In this document: in pieces, positions 9,179 to 16,150 of the stretch
Layout of the letters: each line of letters begins with the position of its first letter
Position numbering within the stretch: position 1 is the first letter of the stretch
NCBI RefSeq assembly: GCF_001267885.1
Contig: NZ_CP012382.1
Span: forward strand, 2,033,001 to 2,097,000
DNA from: Streptomyces ambofaciens ATCC 23877
GTDB lineage: Bacteria > Actinomycetota > Actinomycetes > Streptomycetales > Streptomycetaceae
Length of the DNA: 64,000 bases
Reading direction: 5' to 3'
Made by a program: the position numbers and the translations under genes
Notes under the pieces: model-generated
Databases searched by the model: none
Seen by the model: the letters and a program-made list of their open reading frames with translations, nothing else
Told to the model about the DNA's origin: nothing

Positions 9179-10164
9179 AGGCCGCCGTCATCGAGTCCGT
9201 GGGCCGTGCCGTCGTCACCGAGGTCCCGGATCCGACGCCAGGGCCGCGCGAGGTCGTCGTGGAGGTCGCCGCCTGCGGCCTGTGCGGCACCGACCTGCAC
9301 ATCCTCCAGGGCGAGTTCGCGCCCGAGCTCCCCATCGTGCCGGGCCACGAGTTCGCCGGCGCGGTGGTCGGCGTCGGCGCCCAGGTCACCGAGGTGGCGG
9401 TCGGCGACCGGGTCGCGGTGGACCCGTCCCTCTACTGCCACGAGTGCCGCTACTGCCGGACCGGCCACAACAACCTCTGCGAACGCTGGGCGGCGATCGG
9501 CGTGACGACGGCGGGCGGCGCGGCGCAGTACGCGGTGGCACCGGTGGCGAACTGCGTGAAGCTCCCCGAGCACGTCCGCACCCAGGACGCGGCCCTGATC
9601 GAGCCCCTGTCCTGCGCGGTCCGCGGCTACGACGTCCTCCAGTCCCGCCTCGGCGCCCACGTCCTGATCTACGGCTCCGGCACGATGGGCCTGATGATGC
9701 TGGAGCTGGCCAAGCGCACCGGCGCCGCCGGCGTGGACGTGGTGGACCTCAACCCGGCCCGGCTGGAGACGGCCCGCACGCTCGGCGTCACGGGAGCCGC
9801 CGCCACCCCGGACGAGCTGGACCGCCCGCAGGGCTGGGACCTCGTCATCGACGCGACCGGCAACGCCGCGGCGATCCAGGACGGCCTGGACCGGGTCTCC
9901 AAGGCGGGCACCTTCCTCCAGTTCGGCGTCGCCGACTACGCGACGCGGGTGCAGATCGACCCGTACCGGATCTACAACCAGGAGATCACCATCACCGGCT
10001 CGATGGCGGTCCTGCACAGCTACGAACGCGCGGCGGAACTCTTCGCGAACGGCGTCCTGGACCCCGACGTCTTCATCAGCGACCGCATCGCACTGGACCG
10101 CTACCCCGAGGCACTGGAGCAGTTCGCGGCGGGGGTGGGCAGGAAGATCGTGGTCGTGCCGTAG
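9175..10164 (+). CDS. zinc-dependent polyol/alcohol dehydrogenase
   Basis: A 329-residue medium-chain dehydrogenase. The catalytic zinc motif CGLCGTDLH is near residue 35, GHEFAG near 60, and a structural-zinc cysteine cluster (CHECRYCRTGHNNLC) near 90. The NAD-binding region includes YGSGTMGL. It resembles sorbitol/threonine-type sugar dehydrogenases that oxidise an imported polyol or sugar to a ketose. Overlap with the permease gene (ATGA) makes import and first oxidation one expression unit. Substrate identity is inference. Confidence 0.88.
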   Translation: MKAAVIESVGRAVVTEVPDPTPGPREVVVEVAACGLCGTDLHILQGEFAPELPIVPGHEFAGAVVGVGAQVTEVAVGDRVAVDPSLYCHECRYCRTGHNNLCERWAAIGVTTAGGAAQYAVAPVANCVKLPEHVRTQDAALIEPLSCAVRGYDVLQSRLGAHVLIYGSGTMGLMMLELAKRTGAAGVDVVDLNPARLETARTLGVTGAAATPDELDRPQGWDLVIDATGNAAAIQDGLDRVSKAGTFLQFGVADYATRVQIDPYRIYNQEITITGSMAVLHSYERAAELFANGVLDPDVFISDRIALDRYPEALEQFAAGVGRKIVVVP

Positions 10165-10170
10165 CACCGA

Positions 10171-10290
10171 AGGGGGTCCGGGGCGGCAGCCCCCGGGGAA
10201 GAGGCGGTGGGGGCGGCAGCCCCCGGGGAGGAGGCGGTGGGGGCGGCAGCCCCCTGGGAGGAGGCGGTGGGGGCGGCAGTCCCCGGGACG
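10171..10290. repeat. four-copy 30-bp tandem repeat of hairpins
   Basis: A 30-bp unit is repeated at 10171-10200, 10201-10230, 10231-10260 and 10261-10290. Each unit contains a (near-)perfect 6-bp inverted repeat around a GGCA tetraloop (GGGGGC/GCCCCC). The first copy begins within ten bases of the dehydrogenase stop. The array probably ends transcription of the sugar operon, and copy number may vary between strains. Confidence 0.9.
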
Positions 10291-10405
10291 GGAAGGGGCG
10301 GCGGGGCGAGACCCACTGGGCCCGCCACCCCATCCCGCCCGGGCCTGCGACCCGATTGGCCCCCGGGTAAGGGAACGGTAAAACGGCCTCGCTCGTTCAC
10401 CCGGC

Positions 10406-11632
10406 ATGACAGCTATGACCCCCGGCTCGAACATCCCCCTCTCCGCCGCCCGCGTGACGGTGGACGTCGCCGCGCCCGTGCGGCTCGACGTATCGGGCCT
10501 GCTGCTCACCGCCGACGGCAAGGTGCGCTCCGACGACGACTTCATCTTCTACAACCAGCCCACCGGGCAGGGCGTGACCTACCGCTCCGGCGGCGGCTCC
10601 GCCCCGGACGCGATCGTGGTCGACACGGCCGCCGTCCCGCCGGGCATCGAGAAGATCGTCGTCACCGCCAGCCCGGACGCCGCCGGCCAGTCCTTCCAGG
10701 GCATCGAGCCCACCGCCACCATCCGCAACGCGGACGACAACTCCGTCCTCGCCACCTTCACGCCCCCGCAGCTCGGCACCGAGACCGCACTGGTGATCGT
10801 GGAGGTCTACCTGCGCAACGGCGCCTGGAAGGCCCGCGCGGTCGGCCAGGGCTACGCCAACGGGCTCGCCGGCATCGCGACGGACTTCGGCGTGAGCGTG
10901 GAGGAGCCGGCCGCCCCCGCCGCCCAGCCCGCCGCACCGCCGGCACCGCAGCGGTCCCAGGCGGTCACCCCGCCCCCGCCCGCCGCCGCGCCGACGATGC
11001 CCGCCGCGCCCCCCGCGGCACCGGCCGCCCCGCCGGCCCCCGCCCCGGGCGCCGGCAAGATCAACCTCGACAAGGGCCGGGTCAGCCTCCAGAAGAACCA
11101 GACCGTCTCCCTGGTCAAGGGCGGGCGCCCGGTGCTCAGCCAGGTCAAGATGGGCCTCGGCTGGGAGCCCGCGTTCCGCGGCAAGGACATCGACCTGGAC
11201 GCGTCGGTCATCGCCTACGGTCCGCAGCGCAACCACATCGACAGCTGCTACTTCGGCAAGCTCTCGATCGTGGGCGGCGCGATCAAGCACTCCGGTGACA
11301 ATCTCACCGGTGAGGGCGGCGGCGACGACGAGGTCATCGTCGTCGACCTCGGCCGGCTCCCGCAGGAGGTCAGCGGCCTGGTCTTCACGGTCAACTCGTT
11401 CTCCGGCCAGAAGTTCACCGAGGTCGCCAAGGCCTACTGCCGCCTCATCGACGCCGCGAGCGGCGAGGAGCTGGTCCGCTTCGACCTCACCGGCGCCGAG
11501 CCGCAGACCGGCGTGATGATGGCGAAGCTCATCCGTCAGTACTCGGGCGAGTGGGAGATGACCGCGATGGGCGACTTCGTGAAGTCCCGCACGGTCCGGG
11601 GCATGGTGAAGCCGTCGGCCCAGGCCCTGTGA
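10406..11632 (+). CDS. two-domain TerD-family protein
   Basis: A 408-residue protein. Residues about 10-165 form one TerD-like domain (acidic KVRSDDDFIFYNQP motif), then a Pro/Ala linker of roughly 45 residues, then a second TerD domain from about 215 to the end (DIDLDASVIAY, GDNLTGEGGGDDE). These acidic motifs match the calcium-binding sites of TerD/TerZ tellurite-resistance and stress proteins, in which a conserved Asp-rich loop coordinates Ca2+. ATG codons occur at 10406 and 10415; the ribosome site is weak for both. Several TerD paralogues are typical of Streptomyces. Confidence 0.87.
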   Translation: MTAMTPGSNIPLSAARVTVDVAAPVRLDVSGLLLTADGKVRSDDDFIFYNQPTGQGVTYRSGGGSAPDAIVVDTAAVPPGIEKIVVTASPDAAGQSFQGIEPTATIRNADDNSVLATFTPPQLGTETALVIVEVYLRNGAWKARAVGQGYANGLAGIATDFGVSVEEPAAPAAQPAAPPAPQRSQAVTPPPPAAAPTMPAAPPAAPAAPPAPAPGAGKINLDKGRVSLQKNQTVSLVKGGRPVLSQVKMGLGWEPAFRGKDIDLDASVIAYGPQRNHIDSCYFGKLSIVGGAIKHSGDNLTGEGGGDDEVIVVDLGRLPQEVSGLVFTVNSFSGQKFTEVAKAYCRLIDAASGEELVRFDLTGAEPQTGVMMAKLIRQYSGEWEMTAMGDFVKSRTVRGMVKPSAQAL

Positions 11633-11669
11633 GCTCCGGGCGCGGGAGGCTCCCGGTGCGGGGAGCCTC

Positions 11670-12236
11670 CTACGCCCGCAAGCCGCCCCACACCAACGAC
11701 AGGTACCGGCGGACGGCCCCGTCCTGCGCCTCCGCCGACTCGGCGGCCGTCGCCACCCCGTGCACCAGCCGCAGCACCTCGATCGGCTCGACGTCCCCGC
11801 GCAGCGTGCCCTCGTCCCGCGCGGCCCCGACCAGCCGCGTCACCGCGCCCCGCACACAGTCGCCGCACGCCCGGTCCGCCGCGGGGCCGTCCTCCGTGAC
11901 GGCCGTCCCCAGCAGCGCCCTGAGTCCCCGCACCTCCAGCATCCCGGCGGCGAGTTCGTCGAGCCACGCGAACAGGGCCTCGCCCGGCGCCAGCTCCGCC
12001 GCTATCACGTCCGCTCGGGCCGCGATCGCCTCGATCCGCTCCAGGTAGGCGGCCTCCAGCAGCGCCTGCCGGGTCGGGAAGTGCCGGTACAGCGTGCCGA
12101 CGCCGACCCCCGCGCGCCTGGCGATGTCGTCCAGCGAGGCGCCCTCACCGTGCTCGGCGAAGGCCTGAGCCGCCACCACGAGCAGCCGCTCACGGTTGCG
12201 CCGGGCATCCGCACGCATGGGCCTGACCTGCGCCAT
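11670..12236 (-). CDS. TetR-family transcriptional regulator
   Basis: A 188-residue regulator with the N-terminal TetR helix-turn-helix (ASLDDIARRAGVGVGTLYRHF) near residues 35-55 and a C-terminal ligand domain resembling the SbtR-like C-terminal family. The ATG at 12236 is chosen over 12254 because GGGGAG sits seven bases upstream. It converges with the TerD gene and lies downstream of rsr on the same strand, separated by a hairpin, so its target is not obvious from context. Confidence 0.82.
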   Translation of the reverse strand: MAQVRPMRADARRNRERLLVVAAQAFAEHGEGASLDDIARRAGVGVGTLYRHFPTRQALLEAAYLERIEAIAARADVIAAELAPGEALFAWLDELAAGMLEVRGLRALLGTAVTEDGPAADRACGDCVRGAVTRLVGAARDEGTLRGDVEPIEVLRLVHGVATAAESAEAQDGAVRRYLSLVWGGLRA

Positions 12237-12298
12237 ACCGTCACTCCCCGCCACCAGGCAACCTTCGGCGCACCCTACCGCGCGGCGCCCGCGGCCAG

Positions 12299-12330
12299 GG
12301 GCCCGCGGCCCCCGACGAGGGCGCGGGCCC
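12299..12330 (-). terminator. hairpin downstream of rsr
   Basis: GGGCCCGCG at 12299-12307 pairs perfectly with CGCGGGCCC at 12322-12330. The stem lies between the rsr stop at 12340 and the start of the TetR gene. Confidence 0.55.
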
Positions 12331-12339
12331 GCGGCCGGC

Positions 12340-13923
12340 TCAGGCCGCCCAGGGCCAGTCGGCGTCCCGGGCCGCCTCCAGCAGGGGAACCATCCGGAAG
12401 GCGGCGTCCGAGAGCCCGCCGAAGGCGTGCCGGTTGTCCTTGCCGGACGGGCCGTGGCCCGCCCGGTACCCGGCGAGGTTCCAGGTGTAGACCGGGACGC
12501 GCTCCGGAACCTGCTCGGTCGGGTCGCCGTGCCGGTGGTACGCGTACTGCTCGTCGGTGACGATCAGCACCCGGTCGTGCTTGCGGTAGTGCCGCCGGAC
12601 CGCCTCGGTCGTGTCGGTGCCGCCCAGGTCGCCGAAGCGCTCCAGGACCTTCAGCACCGACTCGCCCTTGCGGTACTCCACACGGTTGCTCGACGTACCG
12701 AACTCGACGAGGTCCGCGTCGGCCGCCCGCAGCGCGAGCGCCGTGCCGAAGACCGCCGCCGCGTCGGCCCGGTTGAGTTCCGAGCGGTCCGACAGCCGCG
12801 AGTAGAACATCGAGCCCGAGCGGTCCACGAGGACCAGCGTCCGGCCGGGCAGCGCGGGCACGTTGGCGAGCGAGTGGCCGAGCGCCTGCTCCAGCGGGTA
12901 GGACCAGCGCAGCGAGGGCGCGTGCCGGTACGCGGCGAGGTAGCGGAAGGGGAACTGCCGCGAGCGCGCCACCTGCTCCGGGTCGCTGATCCGCGCCGCC
13001 ACCCGGGCCGCGACCTCGTCCGAGACGCCGGCCTCGTCGAAATTGCGCAGGTTGCGGGTCAGAGCCATCGCCCCCATGGACGGGATCACGGACTCCCAGG
13101 CCGCCTTGTCCATCGGCCCCTGGAGCCAGCCCGCCAGCATCTCCCAGGTGATGCCCGCCGCCGCGAGCCGTTCGGCGCCGTCGGGCGCGGTGACGACCGC
13201 CCGCCGCTGCTCGACGGGCAACGCCATCAGCTCGCGGTGCGCGGTCAGGACACCGTTCGAGGCGGGCGGCACCGCGCTGTCCGGGTGGTACCTGCGGTCG
13301 AGCGCGTACTGGAACAGTTCGCCCTGCCACGGCTTGTCCGGATCCGGCGCCGCGTGCACCAGGTTGAGGATGTCGCCGAAACGGTAGCCCTTGGCCGCGG
13401 AGTCGTACTTCAGGAGCGACCTGCCGTGGTAGAGCCGCCGCACGGCGTCGGCGATCCCCCGCTTGACCGGCTTGGGCACGGCACGGCCGTACGTCGCCGT
13501 CCAGTAGGCGAGCAGCTCGCCGGGCTCGTCGGGCCGCTGGAGGACGGAGGCGACGACCTGCCGGTTGGCGGGACCGTCGGTGGCGCCGGCGTCGAGGCGG
13601 GCCTTGACGTACTCGGCGGCTCCGACGATCGAGGCGGTGCGCAGGTTGCCCTCACCGCGCAGCCAGCCGAGCAGACCGGCCGTCCAGGACGGGTCGGCGA
13701 CGGCGAGCTCGCGCACCAGCTCGGTGAAGCGGTCGTCGCGGGCCGCGCCGGTCTCGTAGAACGTCTGCTGGGACACGAAGTCGGTGACCGCCAGGAGGAA
13801 GAGTTCCGAGCGCGGGTCGCGCTCGCGGCCCCGGCCGCCCTCGTAGGTGCGCAGTACGCGGCCCGTCGACGTCACCCGCGAGGTGGGCCGCGCCTTCGCC
13901 GTCCTGGTGTTGAAACGCGCCAT
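12340..13923 (-). CDS. rsr: Rsr: TROVE/Ro60-like RNA-binding protein
   Basis: A 527-residue protein. The N-terminal two-thirds match the TROVE domain, a HEAT-repeat ring that binds misfolded RNA inside and Y RNA on its outer face. The C-terminal third is a von Willebrand A domain with MIDAS motif DRSGSM at residues 367-372 and a later TDEQ. Bacterial Rsr partners with 3' exonucleases such as PNPase in RNA decay and rRNA maturation after stress. GGGGG lies about nine bases before the ATG. Two Y-RNA-like genes lie immediately upstream on the same strand, which strongly supports the assignment. Confidence 0.92.
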   Translation of the reverse strand: MARFNTRTAKARPTSRVTSTGRVLRTYEGGRGRERDPRSELFLLAVTDFVSQQTFYETGAARDDRFTELVRELAVADPSWTAGLLGWLRGEGNLRTASIVGAAEYVKARLDAGATDGPANRQVVASVLQRPDEPGELLAYWTATYGRAVPKPVKRGIADAVRRLYHGRSLLKYDSAAKGYRFGDILNLVHAAPDPDKPWQGELFQYALDRRYHPDSAVPPASNGVLTAHRELMALPVEQRRAVVTAPDGAERLAAAGITWEMLAGWLQGPMDKAAWESVIPSMGAMALTRNLRNFDEAGVSDEVAARVAARISDPEQVARSRQFPFRYLAAYRHAPSLRWSYPLEQALGHSLANVPALPGRTLVLVDRSGSMFYSRLSDRSELNRADAAAVFGTALALRAADADLVEFGTSSNRVEYRKGESVLKVLERFGDLGGTDTTEAVRRHYRKHDRVLIVTDEQYAYHRHGDPTEQVPERVPVYTWNLAGYRAGHGPSGKDNRHAFGGLSDAAFRMVPLLEAARDADWPWAA

Positions 13924-13970
13924 CGTGAATTCCCCCGAATTCCTTTCGGTGGAAGGCGCGCCAGAAGGAG

Positions 13971-14116
13971 GGTGCCCGAGGTCGGGATCGGCGGCGGAGA
14001 AAGTCGGACGTGTCTTCCGTTTTCACCACGTCGGCCCGGAGCCGACGACGGGATTCGAACCCGCACCCCTTTCGGGATCCGATCCAGAAGTATCCGCTGC
14101 CTGCGCACCGGGCACC
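13971..14116 (-). ncRNA. yrlA2: YrlA-type Y RNA 2, permuted tRNA-like module
   Basis: On the minus strand, a T-arm (stem GCGGG/CCCGT, loop TTCGAAT) at 14064-14048 is followed by an acceptor-like 7-bp stem CGTCGGC/GCCGACG (14047-14041 with 14035-14029) closed by loop TCCGG. Then comes a small D-arm-like hairpin (GTG/CAC with GG in the loop). T-arm, acceptor, D-arm is the reverse of tRNA order. GGTGCGCAGGCAG at 14109-14097 resembles the Ro-binding sequence of Y RNAs. A terminal helix GGTGCCCG (14116-14109) with CGGGCACC (13978-13971) defines approximate ends. The 3' end is 47 bases from rsr. Confidence 0.72.
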
Positions 14117-14198
14117 ACCGTCTGTAGCGCCTCCCGAGATCCATACGGCTGCGGCGTCTCTTTCGATGGCACGAAGTAGCCGCGGCCCACGCACCGGG

Positions 14199-14354
14199 AG
14201 GTGCATGACGTTCTGGTGTCCAGAGTTCAGGTCGGCGGAACCGACAAGGTGCTCTCACCCCTGAGCTACACCGGCGCGTGGTGCCGGTGACGGGACTCGA
14301 ACCCGTGGCCGCCCCATTATCAGTGGAAGTAGGTCCTGCCTTCGCACCTGGACG
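14199..14354 (-). ncRNA. yrlA1: YrlA-type Y RNA 1, permuted tRNA-like module
   Basis: The T-arm ACGGG/CCCGT with loop TTCGAGT lies at 14306-14290. A perfect 7-bp acceptor stem follows (CACCGGC 14289-14283 with GCCGGTG 14275-14269), its closing loop beginning ACCA like a tRNA 3' end. Next are TA and a D-arm GCTC/GAGC with loop AGGGGTGA (14266-14251). The order is a circular permutation of tRNA. GGTGCGAAGGCAGG at 14348-14335 closely matches the animal Y RNA Ro-binding site as I recall it. AGGTGC (14349-14344) pairs with GCACCT (14204-14199) to form a terminal helix. Ends are approximate. Confidence 0.75.
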
Positions 14355-14360
14355 TGCATC

Positions 14361-14366
14361 ACTCTA
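14361..14366 (-). promoter_or_regulatory. candidate -10 element for Y RNA 1
   Basis: The minus-strand hexamer TAGAGT matches the streptomycete -10 consensus. It would place the start site at about 14354, within a few bases of the terminal helix of Y RNA 1. No good -35 hexamer is seen at normal spacing, so confidence is limited. Confidence 0.45.
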
Positions 14367-14399
14367 AAAGGGCGGCCACCGCTCGGGCGAGCGAATTAA

Positions 14400-15866
14400 C
14401 TACCGGCGCTTCTGCCGCTTCCACGGCCCGGTGATGGCGAGCATGATGCCCGGGTCCTGGATGTTGGCGTAAAGGGTCTTTCCGTCGGGCGAGAAGGTGA
14501 CACCGGTGAATTCGCTGTACTCGGGCTCCTCCTCCGATCCGATGTTGAGGTCATTGCGCGCGATGGGGTACGTGCGGCCGCTGTCGGTGGCGCCGAACAG
14601 GTGCTGGACGCCGTCGCCGTCCTCGGCGATGACGAGGCCGCCGTACGGGGAGACGGTGATGTTGTCCGGGCCGTCGAAGGCGCCGTCGGCCGACGGGTCG
14701 GCATTGACGCCGAGGAGGACCTTCAGGGTGAGGGTGCGGCGCTTGGGGTCGTAGAACCAGACCTGGCCGTCGTGCGGGCGGCCGGGGCTCTCGTCACGGG
14801 CGTAGGAGGAGACGATGTACGCGCCGCCGTCCGCCCACCACATGCCCTCCAGTTTGCGGGCGCGGGTGACCTGTCCGGCGGTGAACTGCTTGCGGACGGA
14901 GGTGGTCCGCGCGTCGCGGTCGGGGACGTCGACCCAGTCCACGCCGTAGACCGTCCCGGTCCTCGTCGCGCGGGAGAGGTCGTCGACGAACTTGCCGCCG
15001 GAGTCGAAGCACTTGAAGGCCTGGAGGACCCCGGCGTCGTCGGCGAGGGTGCGCAGCCGGCCGCGGCCGTGCCGGAAGCCCTCCGGCGGCGCCCAGCGGT
15101 AGAAGAGGCCGTTGGGGCCGGAGGCGTCCTCGGTGAGGTAGAGGTGACCGCGCTTGGGGTCGACGACGACGGCCTCGTGGGCGTAGCGGCCCAGCGCCTT
15201 GATCGGCTTCGGGTCCCGGTTGGCGCGGCGGTCCTCGGGGTCGACCTCGAAGACGTAGCCGTGGTCCTTGGTCATCCCCTCCTCGCCGGCCTTGTCCTCG
15301 GTCTCCTCGCAGGTCAGCCAGGTGCCCCACGGGGTGCTGCCGCCCGCGCAGTTGGTGGCCGTGCCGGCGATGCCGACCCATTCGGCGACGTGTCCGCCGC
15401 GGCGGACCTCGACGACCGTGCAGCCGCCGGCGGCGGCCGGGTCGTAGACGAGGCCCTCGGTGAGCGGGACGGGGTGCGGCCAGTCGTCGCGGTGGCCGCC
15501 GAGTTCGTGGTTGTTGACGAGGAGGGTGGTGCCGCGCGGACCCTCGAAGGTGGCGGTGCCGTCGTGGTTGGAGGGGGTGTACTCGCCCGACTCCAGCCTG
15601 GTCCGGCCGCAGTAGGTGACGATCTCGTAGCGGAAGCCCTCGGGCAGGGCGAGGATGCCGTCCGGGTCGGGGACCAGCGGTCCGTAGCCGACGCCGTGGT
15701 CGTGGCCGTGTCCGCGGCCTGCTCCGTGCTCCTCCCCCGCGCGCTCGGTGTCGGTGGACGCGAGGGCGTTCGGGGCGGTGGCGAGGGCGCCGACGCTGCC
15801 CGCCAGCACGACCCCGGCGCCGGTGAGCGCGGATCGGCCGGCGAAGTCCCTGCGGGTGAGCGACAT
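14400..15866 (-). CDS. PhoX-like (DUF839) secreted phosphatase, Tat-exported
   Basis: A 488-residue protein. The ATG at 15866 is preceded by AGGAGA at good spacing, and the mature region follows a twin-arginine signal (SLTRRDFAGR) ending near ALAS. The body matches the DUF839/PhoX beta-propeller family: NNHELGGH, an acidic LTCEETE segment, HEAVVVDP and the C-terminal TGVTFSPDGKTLYAN-like repeat. PhoX enzymes are Ca2+/Fe-dependent alkaline phosphatases outside the cell. It lies upstream of the Y RNAs on the same strand. Whether this paralogue is catalytically active cannot be settled from sequence alone. Confidence 0.85.
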   Translation of the reverse strand: MSLTRRDFAGRSALTGAGVVLAGSVGALATAPNALASTDTERAGEEHGAGRGHGHDHGVGYGPLVPDPDGILALPEGFRYEIVTYCGRTRLESGEYTPSNHDGTATFEGPRGTTLLVNNHELGGHRDDWPHPVPLTEGLVYDPAAAGGCTVVEVRRGGHVAEWVGIAGTATNCAGGSTPWGTWLTCEETEDKAGEEGMTKDHGYVFEVDPEDRRANRDPKPIKALGRYAHEAVVVDPKRGHLYLTEDASGPNGLFYRWAPPEGFRHGRGRLRTLADDAGVLQAFKCFDSGGKFVDDLSRATRTGTVYGVDWVDVPDRDARTTSVRKQFTAGQVTRARKLEGMWWADGGAYIVSSYARDESPGRPHDGQVWFYDPKRRTLTLKVLLGVNADPSADGAFDGPDNITVSPYGGLVIAEDGDGVQHLFGATDSGRTYPIARNDLNIGSEEEPEYSEFTGVTFSPDGKTLYANIQDPGIMLAITGPWKRQKRR

Positions 15867-16150
15867 GGTGTCTCCTGTGACGGTGGACGTGCCGTGGAGG
15901 GTGGCGGACCTCGGGTTCGGCGTCACGGTCGCGCCCCCGCCTGAACGGGGAACCCGCCCGTGCCTGAACGAGAGTTGAACTGGGGGCGACCTCTCCCGGC
16001 GCCGTCCGCCGGAACGCGCGGGGGCGCCGGGCGACCGCCCCACCGCAGTGCACCGGTGCAGCCGCCCGGAGAGGACCCGCCGGGAGCGGGAGGCCCGCAC
16101 GGTGCCGAGGTGCCCGCCCCGCGGGCGGCTCTCCGTCAGGACCCGCGTGG

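Noticed and set aside
14041..14310. Canonical tRNA genes, suggested by T-arm and D-arm sequences on the minus strand
   Set aside because: The 3' half precedes the 5' half and no anticodon arm lies between. The order is permuted and the context is rsr, so a Y RNA module explains it better.
14041..14310. Remnants of an integrated element or broken tRNA attachment site
   Set aside because: Both modules have perfect stems and no integrase or direct repeats nearby, so decay is unlikely.
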